A stretch of DNA of 33,533 nt. Origin: Thermoflexales bacterium. GTDB taxonomy: Bacteria > Chloroflexota > Anaerolineae > Fen-1058. The translations under genes and the position numbers were made by a program. Within the stretch, counting starts at the first letter, position 1; each line of letters starts with the position of its first letter. This document shows positions 25,001 through 29,600 of this stretch, piece by piece. A model generated the notes under the pieces. It did not search any database, was not told where the DNA came from, and worked only from the letters and a program-made list of their open reading frames with translations. The DNA is taken from assembly GCA_016931085.1 (NCBI GenBank), contig JAFGFO010000151.1:1-33533 (forward strand). The letters run 5' to 3'.

Positions 25001-26566
25001 TTGCCGGTCGGTGTTGGCCACGACGTCCACGTCGCCATCGCCGTCGAAATCGCCGGCGGCCAGGTCCATCAGCCAACTGCTGGCTAGCCGGTTGCCGCTG
25101 CCCACGGTCGCTAGCTGCCTGGGCGCGGCAAAACCACTGGCCGTCCATTCGTACCAGTACAGCCAGGCCAGGTAGCTGTTGTACGAGTGCCCCACCACCA
25201 GGTCCAGGTCGCCGTCGCCGTCCAGGTCGGCCACCGCCGCGCCGCGGGCATAGTGGCCCAGGTCGCCCAGGTAGTTAAGAGCGTCAAAACTCCCGTCGCC
25301 GCGGCTGAAGGCATAATAGCTGCGCGCCTCATCGTCTATCGCCGCGGCGTAGACCGGGCCGCTCTCTTTCGCGCGGGCGGTGTGGTGCAGATTGTTGCGC
25401 TCGTTGCGCTCGACGATCGCCCCCAGGCCGGTGATTGGGTCGGTGTCCGCCTTGGCATAGATGGGGTGGTAGGCTAGCGCCAGCGTGCCGCTAAGCGTCG
25501 CCGCCACCCAGGCGTCCGAGCGGGGCGCGATGCTGCCGGCGTGCATGCCTACTCCTAAGAGTTGGTCGAGGGCCGGCTCAAAGTCACCGCTGGCGTTCGA
25601 GTCCTCGAAAAAGACCACTTTGAAGGCGCCGCCCATGATGTCGACGGTCGGATTGTGCACCTGGGCCGTGATGACGCCGCTGACGGACAAGGCCGCGTCG
25701 ATCTCCACGCGGCTGGTGTCCAACGCGCTGATGAGCAGGTCGGGGCCATCAGGTGTGAAGGCGTTGCAGTCGTTGTCGATGCCGTCGAAGGGGATCTCGG
25801 CCTGGCCGGGGTTGATAGCAGAGTCTGTGTCGTTGCAGTCGTCGCGATTGTCGCCGTAGGTACCGGCGGCGGGATAAGTGTCGCCGTCGGCGTCCACAAA
25901 GAGCAGGATGTTGTCCAGCGCGGCGGCCGAATCGACCCGCCCGTCGCCAAAGTCGGACAGCTCGAAGCGCAGGGTGTAATTTTGCCCGCTGCCGGCGGCG
26001 GCGGAGATGGGATAGGTGGTAGAGATCCAGCCAGTGTGGGAGGAGTAGGGACCAGGGGCTAGGAAATAGGAGCTAGGAGAGAGCGTGGAGGCGCGGTAGA
26101 GCTCGATCTGGCCGGTGGGCGAGATGAGGGTGGCGACGAAATAGTCGTTGGCAAAGGACGGGTCCAGCTCGGCGGTCATAAAGTCGGCGTCGAAGCGCAG
26201 GTGCGTGGCGCCGGCCGGGACCTGGAACTGGACGGACAGCGAACTGGCGCTGGTGTTGGCCGGTTGGGGGCCGTCGTCCGGTGATGTGCTGAGCAGCGCC
26301 ATCCACTCGCCGGCGGTGGGCCAGACCGGGCCTACGCTGCGCGTGACCGTGACAGAGCCGCTGGCCGTGTAGCCGGCCAGGTCGCCGCTTTCGAAACTGC
26401 CGTTGGGAGGGGAGGTTTCAGCTTGCAGGTTTCGGGTTTCAACGTTTTGCGCCGAGTCGTCGGCCCCCCATTCGAGCTCGCCGGCAAAGGCGGGCGCCAG
26501 GCCGGCGATGCTGGCGGCCAGGACAGACAGGATGACCAGTGTGAGCGTTTTCGTATAGTTTTTCAT
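13019..26566 (-). CDS. Giant multidomain exoprotein with PKD, FG-GAP, toroid and DUF11 domains
   Basis: The protein has 4515 residues. A signal peptide (1-28, ending PAFA) is followed by a jelly-roll-like region and a MopE-like Asp-rich metal motif (about 226-275). FG-GAP repeats (DLDGDGDLDLVVG and similar) lie between about 425 and 860. Fourteen PKD domains occur from about 878 to 3190 and 3567 to 3946; seven of them are interrupted by inserted domains. An alpha/alpha-toroid, prenyltransferase/squalene-cyclase-like domain lies at about 3201-3563. Four DUF11 domains run from about 3951 to the end. The C-terminal tail is FRLYLPLMLRYYEE, and a second such tail (FQLYLPMVIRG) is buried in the last DUF11. 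GGAG at 26575-26578 lies 8 nt before ATG 26566. It lies 96 bp after the RHS gene. No catalytic motif is evident; a role in adhesion, matrix or display is inferred. Several loops are encoded by intergenic-type repeats. Confidence 0.92.
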   Translation of the reverse strand: MKNYTKTLTLVILSVLAASIAGLAPAFAGELEWGADDSAQNVETRNLQAETSPPNGSFESGDLAGYTASGSVTVTRSVGPVWPTAGEWMALLSTSPDDGPQPANTSASSLSVQFQVPAGATHLRFDADFMTAELDPSFANDYFVATLISPTGQIELYRASTLSPSSYFLAPGPYSSHTGWISTTYPISAAAGSGQNYTLRFELSDFGDGRVDSAAALDNILLFVDADGDTYPAAGTYGDNRDDCNDTDSAINPGQAEIPFDGIDNDCNAFTPDGPDLLISALDTSRVEIDAALSVSGVITAQVHNPTVDIMGGAFKVVFFEDSNASGDFEPALDQLLGVGMHAGSIAPRSDAWVAATLSGTLALAYHPIYAKADTDPITGLGAIVERNERNNLHHTARAKESGPVYAAAIDDEARSYYAFSRGDGSFDALNYLGDLGHYARGAAVADLDGDGDLDLVVGHSYNSYLAWLYWYEWTASGFAAPRQLATVGSGNRLASSWLMDLAAGDFDGDGDVDVVANTDRQYSWLWRNPGDQKTGRLIYTASFESDSEGWTAGGGTAIEHASHLAYHGGYAMRVYAIAANSSLNARIELANWRLDGGSEMSLAYRIPPGTPVGLHVYVDERGNWICLGGTPAHEHAGYAYNDAYTLVDDGAWHELTIDVAGAIRQVWPDAVTVSDLRWWTDSNANAGAEFWFDELRITSASPVELLADTGSGQGRGVDAADFDEDGDLDLAWARYSDGYLYLYRNDGQAHFTPVYLADVGSDPYGVAAADFDGDGHADIIANAGSSGDASFLKGDGCGSFEAPLAIPSLDFNDYGAWDNWDFDGDGRQDLVAVDNTGRGVWYYPGLGDGSFGARAAIGRANTTSLGVAAPARPDPQFPTALILPAQQSVAVSGTAFLDGSVSYDRQGRIVTATWDFGDSSPILTATSPLTTTHVYTAEGVYTVRLKVWDDSAPARGHTGLAQVRVLGTPPQADAGGPYVFSETAAYAGAWLARLDGSGSTDAETGIVSYEWNFVDPWGFENPKGLGISPTHVYSTPGVYTVVLTVTDGAGQTGVDTTTVTIQAGAPPQADAGGPYTFDEGVANAGQWLARLSGISSTDDSGVYGYRWNFFPLSPWERDGMRENGYTLTWDFDDGQAAGWTATSGSWGVVSGTYVQTSTAQPARTIVNATNLVDYDYRLRAARTAGTDGLFISFIYQAKPVLWTIGGGSNTYSRLEGISINSETQTTDTLTLDQWVEVRIQVDGARAAGWLNGVKRWDIVRYPDGVSGDSRVSGLGLATWNAQAAFDDVSLVVYPASELFPTSSPTATHRYTAPGVYTATLSVYDHALQESRDMAVVTVTGNALPVASAGGPYDLGEAAAWGGAWLAALTTTGSTDDVGLFRYEWDFGDRMTSTVLEAGTYASRTSQPGFADDFDDGLPDGWTLTGGNWHVIDGELRQLNRSSYWYWAQDLSRVYRDFSFEVDVLGENSGYLGFVFRHPNTAASQGGFLVYAHTSWNEWQLHDWGNTTLLTRGGSGWQPGRWYHVQIVAEGETIRMYLDGVLQLQVDDWHYPSGGIGLLTNGTAARFDNVRVTPITGGAAPLHLYTIDSRVPWQAPEERPYSAPLTHTVTVTAYDHALQSDTAAATLVAHGDGLPVADAGGPYVIGCESATSGVWRAAFDGSGSSDDHGLYRYVWELYGTSPLAGGTEGGAALTESVVITRNTGTPHATPFAAAATELYGYDIPDASLRVLATQADTHVQIVDISDGRVLKEKDLARYELWTEAAPGNATYFKVQADRPVLAYLSDNTGGHSAFVPSLHSGPVGQEFIFYHGYQATTNEGLYVFAVQDSLVRFYDNADKLVYQAWLAAGQYRKSPLAYNAVYHVVSTGRIALQFSGGTSLAAVPDVAGDGAGRTFYFASEGGLRAFAYQDADLRVFDLDTGIQLYTQTLQAGKTWSQASLGPRRLRLESSGEVSVWSGADSFQDDLTMAGGRGGREFILDSLDGGAVLFAPYDGTRVDVSGTTFELERDDYLYIPPQATWFISATEPVIIQVMGRSSGWSSEGSYLGGVERVERSYTAPGVYTATLTVYDHALQTARDTTVVSVTAGTPPTADANGPYTIEVGAELRLNGYASTDELGVVDYTWDFGDGGLPSDDWDDGNAEGWIVVDPSSLGAPSAWQVVNGQYVQSSTIYGYNPSLASTFAYLTGTWGSDYAFSVRLKSTDNDGIGVMFRVADEDSYYRFGWWAEGRVGRYLDRVVDGHLATLYADDTPYLPNVWYTIKIVAQASSLRVYQDGQLIIHVLDDKIPAGRIALYSYANQNSVFDELKGDGLGDGPAPLHAYLSPGVYTPTLTVMDDCLLTDTQTAVVTALLGLPPTAAAGGPYTNEALTVTFDGSGSTDDYGILAYRWDFGHELSATLWAQTAWASSHMCYQGWQWCDYQATGAPTVSACSHNNAAWASSSPDMGEQWLELLYDRPLTPSAVTVRESYNPGFVTGLVLYDTEGLTHTLSVTDTTAQCPGDLIIPIVDADYQTQRVRLIVDTNVAGWNEIDAVSLSGLEQAVETADPWGFGNPKGLSHAFPAPGVYSVRLNVYDHAGQVATDTTTASVRVGNPPVANAGGPYLQEPTTFHFDGSGSTDDYGIARYEWDFGDGFADDFRGDDSAWTPVAGTWGVSGGSYQQSDAALDRTTNLAGPVIDDLAASADVRLLSGAGEEAQLVFRAVDANNKYELLLRGREYDDVTLYRVTNGASTALAQASLGWNVLTNTSYHLQVEAFGTNLRGYLDGQLVVEANDAAFGRGRCGLSTFQTAAAFDNVRFDWRARGAQVEHTYASTGTYTVTLTVTDYAGQSDTDVTRASNVATGRPIASAGGPYWGGLGGPPVYFDGSGSSDDDRIARYEWDLGTALADSFDGGVIDSSRWFSAGVVQSETVTVTGNNGWGYRYLFSRDAFTRSESSLVAQAQIKLPASGGGAFGFNDGSVSYSINNMPHALHFDSGVIYVHERTYDRGQVGSFQPGLWYDVKVEALPLYGALYWIKPLTATGWTLLYHSTSYTDRQMRAGYTAYSGEHVLDNVRVYYAGSQAHPVHTYGVTGTFPVTLTVYDAYGQSASDTTLVTIDENAPPRPICVPLLSGDPLAPHETYNGHATTLKAVVEDRDPLTYTWAFGDGTSSAVLTATNPADLSVRHFYPPEEDGTPFTARLTVWDSLGQSGSCKYRVRVRDRKLDVEANVAIDDALWWLYRQQATDGYWVSGGYRASPTASAVQAFEINGHLENGDPAIDPYVRVVERGLTYLFRTQLKTIPIGPQPAGDPDTNGNGIGIGTASTGVEAYETGMVMMALAASNAPRETARCGPAGIAGRSYFELLTDMVDLVAWGQSNTGGWRYSWNSSDADNSVSQWPALGLEAAETAFGIHVPEWVKTENLRWLAASQNATSGSFGYISSGDPTHSTTPSGLVQLAFDGVPSDDPRHIAAQNWILRNNHYCWKYRCIVGSSETGLLLLDMPDAGINFYGLYAMAKAARTARPEPLVLLGTDTPLNWYADPEYGLVRYLADRQEPDGSWVADATYTHLGPAWMIVVLARTLYRVGVVADAGPDRHFGPGWPLLFDGSGSYHLDPFRDIISYEWDYDGDGKYDSQDSQPTALHTYNELGTYQAALRVTDNNLPPITHVDTAEIEITLGPHPPLAYAGGPYKWFTGSPLMLDGSQSYEIDEGDSIVRYGWELDGIYPYDFNDAFGAVVTWTWDMEDVYDIGLKVWDNGGLNDLDKDGMVDEFERKTDVQWTRVTIKGNHTPTANADGPYTGLEGTPLALDGSGSYDPDGPLALWRWDTDNDGAYNDRVSGQAVTLHTWYDDYDGPLGLQVVDRAGPQAGGVATDTTWATIRNVSPTVELGPDLGIPPGWPLGLRGELSDPGTLDTHELAWDYGDMTTQTVTDSGTVASWSVTSTHSYATEGIYTVTLTVSDDDGGVGQDSIRVRVKDGPDLQLAKTVTPTAVASGDVVSFTLSYTNAGSIAAQNVVLTDTLPAGLQIANSKSQIANWDLGTVTAGSSGVVVLTATVAPTSATYAVFTNTAVIATGTPDELNPWDNTAEARLTLGQAVYADLTLSKTVTPTAVASGEVVTYTLTYANRGLIPAENVVLTDTLPGGLRNTQYTNPRSAAEWDAIHTNRIITWDLGTLPADTAGSLVLTATVELTTAAHVVFTNTAVISTSTFEFSTGNNESYAVNELAQGADLALSKDVDRAAPDEGEQIIYTLRVSNNGPAAASGVTISDVLPGGVSYTADDGGGSYNPASGAWQVGSLDLGASLSLHITASVETGTAGTVITNTATLLAATPADPVASNNQASASIVVPSPAGADLALSKTVHAASPVIYQPFQLYLPMVIRGASSSYVPMPPQTRTIDVHAAGTTAQQVNANQGTLIVYTLVATNAGPAPASGVVISDRLPAGMSYESDDGGGAYEHASGAWQVGELGVGVSVTLRITVTVDRGTLGWTITNTAVISQADQLDPLAANNQASALVIVRPGIYYRFRLYLPLMLRYYEE
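14153..14210 (-). repeat. In-frame TATTGCG heptamer block in DUF11 domain 2
   Basis: TATTGCG units occur at 14153 and again tandemly at 14191-14204, with a G/C-rich middle. The block encodes RNTQYTNPRSAAEW and flanking residues, inserted between the conserved LPGGL and WDLGTL of the second DUF11 domain. Confidence 0.7.
14531..14565 (-). repeat. In-frame ATTTGCN heptamer array in DUF11 domain 1
   Basis: There are five exact 7-bp units (ATTTGCT, ATTTGCG, ATTTGCT, ATTTGCG, ATTTGCA). On the coding strand they encode LQIANSKSQIAN, placed between LPAG and WDLGTV, which is the same loop that carries the TATTGCG block in the next domain. Confidence 0.8.
15880..16965 (-). other. Region encoding an alpha/alpha-toroid (squalene-cyclase/prenyltransferase-like) domain
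   Basis: This sub-region of the giant gene encodes repeats of the type AIDDALWWLYRQQATDGYW, GMVMMALAASN, LRWLAASQNATSGSFGY and GLVRYLADRQEPDGSW. The QxxDGSW/QxxxGSF pattern is the mark of the alpha6-alpha6 barrel. The catalytic DxDD motif of class II cyclases was not seen. It is flanked by PKD domains on both sides and is probably a scaffold or binding module. Confidence 0.75.
18903..18935 (-). repeat. In-frame 33-nt palindrome, copy 2
   Basis: AGACCCTTGGGGTTT and AAACCCCAAGGGTCT surround a CCA centre, so 15-bp arms are perfect. It encodes ADPWGFGNPKGL within the seventh PKD domain, just before the distal HAFPAPGVYSVRL strand. Confidence 0.85.
20420..21480 (-). other. Region encoding a four-repeat domain inserted in PKD 5
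   Basis: About 350 residues built of roughly four similar units. Each has a short strand set such as VFAVQDSLVRFYD, a YxxxLxAG turn and a YxVxSxxPVxV-like strand. The pattern resembles IgGFc-binding-type N-terminal domains, but this assignment is tentative. It lies between the proximal (WELYG) and distal (SYTAPGVYTATL) halves of one PKD domain. Confidence 0.5.
21491..21531 (-). repeat. In-frame C-rich/G-rich palindromic repeat in PKD 5
   Basis: TCCCCCC-TGCGA-GGGGGGA at 21508-21526 is a perfect 7-bp-arm hairpin inside a longer C-rich phrase. It encodes TSPLAGGTEGGAA at the insertion loop of the fifth PKD domain. Confidence 0.7.
22357..22376 (-). repeat. In-frame palindrome GGCTGGCA/TGCCAGCC in PKD 4
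   Basis: Perfect 8-bp arms with a TAGG loop. It encodes EAGTYASRT at the insertion loop of the fourth PKD domain. The core is similar to the hairpin phrase at 5981-5997 (CTGGCACCT). Confidence 0.6.
23191..23240 (-). repeat. In-frame palindrome CCCTCTCCC/GGGAGAGGG in PKD 3
   Basis: Perfect 9-bp arms at 23212-23220 and 23224-23232 lie within a phrase that encodes FPLSPWERDGMRENG. I recall this translated phrase from dispersed intergenic repeats in many bacterial genomes. It lies between YRWNF and the inserted WDFDDG domain of the third PKD. Confidence 0.75.
23490..23522 (-). repeat. In-frame 33-nt palindrome, copy 1
   Basis: AGACCCTTGGGGTTTT and AAAACCCCAAGGGTCT flank a single C, so the 16-bp arms are perfect. 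It encodes DPWGFENPKGL in the loop of the second PKD domain. It differs from the copy at 18903-18935 only at the centre. Confidence 0.85.
26041..26081 (-). repeat. In-frame AGGNNNN heptamer array
   Basis: Units AGGGACC, AGGGGCT, AGGAAAT, AGGAGCT and AGGAGAG follow at exact 7-bp spacing from 26047. They encode LSPSSYFLAPGPYSS, a low-complexity loop in the N-terminal jelly-roll-like region of the giant protein. Confidence 0.65.
26414..26448 (-). repeat. In-frame TGAAACC heptamer array after the signal peptide
   Basis: GGTTTCA, GCTTGCA, GGTTTCG and GGTTTCA follow at 7-bp spacing, with a degenerate fifth unit. On the coding strand this is the TGAAACC heptamer found in the intergenic array at 4342-4376. 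It encodes residues about 41-52 (NVETRNLQAET) just after the signal peptide. Confidence 0.75.
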
Positions 26567-26662
26567 TTCTCTCTCTCCAATCTCTCTCCGCGTACGCGTG
26601 CTCTCTCTACACCTGCACTTGCGCGCAGGTGCAAGTGTCTGACATCTCTATCTGTCTCTGTC
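26567..26662 (-). promoter_or_regulatory. Spacer between RHS and giant genes with hairpin
   Basis: The 96-bp gap is CT-rich on the plus strand. It carries CACTTGC...GCAAGTG (26616-26637) overlapped by CACCTGC...GCAGGTG, and CGCGTACGCG. The CACTTGC/GCAAGTG stem recurs at 33201-33230 upstream of the RHS gene. GGAG at 26575-26578 (minus strand) is the ribosome site of the giant gene. There is no T-run, so read-through from the RHS gene is likely. Confidence 0.5.
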
Positions 26663-29600
26663 TCACGGCGTGTAAAAGTAGGCGTCGATCGGTCGCATGG
26701 TACGGTTCGGCAAGCCCTGCCTGGGCTTGAAATTCAAGAGCCACTCGCGGAAGCGGGCGGCGGCGCTGATGCCCGGCACCTCTTGCGTCAGTTGGAAGCC
26801 GCCTATGCCGATGGAGAACCACGGGCCGCTGGTGATCGAATAACCGCCGCCCAGCGCCATGCCCGCCTCCGGGTCGGCCGTCAGGGGCACCATGAAACCA
26901 TAGGTGCACGGCCCCTTGTCGCACGCGGAAGCAAAGATGGTCGGCTGCGGCGAATCGGGCAGACCGGGCACGGCGCCCAACGCGCTCCAGCCCGCGCCAG
27001 CGTAATTGTCGGTGAGGTATGTGATGGCCCCCTTCGAGTCTGTGGGCGCGGGCTCGGGCGGGTCTGTGGCCGTCCCACGGTGGATATTGTACACTGCCCC
27101 GGCGTTGACGTTGAAATCGACCGACGTGGGCGCGCCGAACATGGCCTTGATGTTGCTGGTGCCGGTGGAAAGGCCATAGGTGTAGAAAAAGTAGAGATTG
27201 CCGGCGTCGCCGGCAAAATACCACATCAATTGGGCGGAAATGCCTGGCGACAGTATCGCCAGGAAGGGGAAGCGGGCGGCGGTGGCACCGCCTATCGTCC
27301 CCGACAGGCTGGCCTCGATCAGCGTGGCTTGCGATGGCTCCAGGAAGGCGTCGTCGGGGGTGTAATGGGCCGTCTTGCCATAGGCGAGGCCGGTCAGAGC
27401 GATCGTGGTCAGTATGCTGATCGTGAGCACCACGATCGATATCTCGCCTGCGCTAAAATAGCCGCTGGGATCGGAATAATTGACCGGGTCGGCGCGCGCG
27501 TAGAGATAGGTGTTCAGTTCCAGCGGGTCCTCCAGCGAGCCGCGCACCGGGTCGCGCGTGATAAAGCGCCCGCTGCGTGCGTCATAGTAGCGGGCGCGCA
27601 GGAAGTAGTAGCCCGAGTTGGGGTCGTACTGCTGACCGTTGTACAAGAAATCGTTGGCTGTGCTGCCGCTGCTGTGCAGCAGATCCCCCCAGGCGTCGTA
27701 GGTGTAGCGGTCGGTGACGGCCTCGCTGTCGTTGGTGAGCGCGCGGGTGGATGAGTGTCCGTCGCTGTGATAATAGTACAGGCTGCCGCCGCGTTCCACG
27801 CTCAATGGCGCCAGGTCCTGGCCGTAGCTATAGTGGGCCAACACCCCGCCGCTGCTGTCCATCTCGAGCAACACGCGCGGCAGGGCGCTGTCGGCGGCCA
27901 CATCCACCACGTAATAGACCGTGCCGCTGGCGTCGCTGCGCGACAGGCGCACGCCATCGTGGGCATAGCTGTACGTTGTGGTAAAGCCGGTGCTGGATGA
28001 GATGCCGACGAGCTGGTTGCGCGCGTTATAGCTATAGCTCGTGATCACGCCGCCGTGCGAGACCTGGGTTTGGTTGCCGGCCGCGTCGTAGCCGTACAGC
28101 CTCTGCCCGCCGCCGGGCAGCGTCTCGGTGATCAGGCGGTCGTTGGCGTCGTACTCGTACGTGCTCGTCCCATCCAGCGAGTGAACCCGGTTCAAGCGAT
28201 TGCCCATCGCATCGTGCGTATAGGTGACGAAAAAGGTGCCCCGCACGGGGTCGTCGTACACCTGCTCGGCGACCAGGCGGTAGAGCTCGTCGTAGACGTA
28301 GCGGACGGTGCGGGTGTTGGTGCCGTCAAACTCTTGAACCTGCTGGCGATGGCCGCCAATGCCCAGGGTGTAGGTATAGGCTGAAATCAGGCTGCCATCT
28401 GACCTGGCGTTGATCGCCCCCGTCAAGCGGTTCAGGTCGTCGTAGGTGTAACGCACGACGCTCCCGTTCGGATAGGTCATGACGGTGCGATTGCCCACGA
28501 GGTCGTAAGCCAGGCTCGTCACCCCACCGCTCGAATCCGTCACGGTCGCCATCCGGCTCAAGCTGTCGTAGCCATAGCGCGTGACACCTTCGGGCGTGCC
28601 CATCGCCAGCCGCTGGCCGTCGTAGCGGTAGGTGTAGGTCACCCAGGCGCCGTTCGGATACGTCACCTGGCTCAAGAGATCGTTGGCGTCGTACAGATAG
28701 CTGATGACGCCCCCCGCCAAGCCGACCGCCCCTACACGCTGGTTCTGGGTATAGGTGATGACCAGGCTAGAGCCATCGGGATAGACCTTGCGCACCGGCC
28801 GGTCGAGTTGGTCGTATTCGACAGTGGTCGTCAGGCCGTTGAAGCCGGTGTAGGCCACCAGCCGCCCCATCGCGTCGTACGTCCAGCGTTCCGATTGTCC
28901 CAATGGCAGGTTGTGCAAGACCAGTTGGCCGCCGGCATCGTACGCGTAGCGCGTCGTGTGCCCCTCGGTGTCGGTCGTCGTGAGCAGCTTGCCTTGTTCG
29001 TTGTAGCTATAGCTTGCGTGCGAGCCGTGTGTGTCGGTCACCCACGTCAAGCGCCCGCCGGCGTCGTAGCCAAACAGCGTCGTCCGCCCAGCCTGGTCGG
29101 TGGACGAAATGATCTGGCCAGCCGCATCGTAGCCCTGGCGCACGCGACTGCCGTCGTGATAGATCGTCTCGATCACCTGTCCCTTGGCATCGTAAGTGTA
29201 CGAAACCACCCGCCCCAGGGCGTCACGCTCGGCGCTCACCCGCCCGAGCTTGTCGTAGGTGTACGTGACGTCAGATACGCTCGCAGCGCCTGGCGAGGAA
29301 CGGCTGCCCAACGCGCTGACCCGCCCGGCCTCGTCGTAGCTGAAGGTGTACACGGCCCCGTCCGGCGACGGGTTCTCGGCGAGGCGGCCCAGGGCGTCCA
29401 GCGTGCTGCTCACGACCAGCCCGTCGTGCGTCTCCACGCCGGTCAGGCGGCCCAGCGGGTCGTGCTCAAAGCCGGTCGTGCGCCCGGCCTGGTCGGTGCG
29501 CCCGCTTAGTCGGCCCTCGGCGTCGTATTCGCCAGTGCCCGACAGGCCGTCTGGGCGCGCCTCGCGCACCGCTTTGCCCACCAGGTTATACTCCCAGTAC

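Noticed and set aside
13019..26566. Assembly artefact joining several genes
   Set aside because: The frame is open for 4515 codons, domain order is coherent, and signal peptide and C-terminal tail are at the expected ends. It cannot be fully excluded without read data.
26663..27460. Classical RHS toxin with immunity partner
   Set aside because: No known toxin motif could be seen and no small gene follows on the same strand.
26423..27754. Open plus-strand frame of 443 codons crossing the RHS-giant gap
   Set aside because: It is antisense to the RHS core and to the signal peptide of the giant protein. The composition is typical of an antisense shadow.
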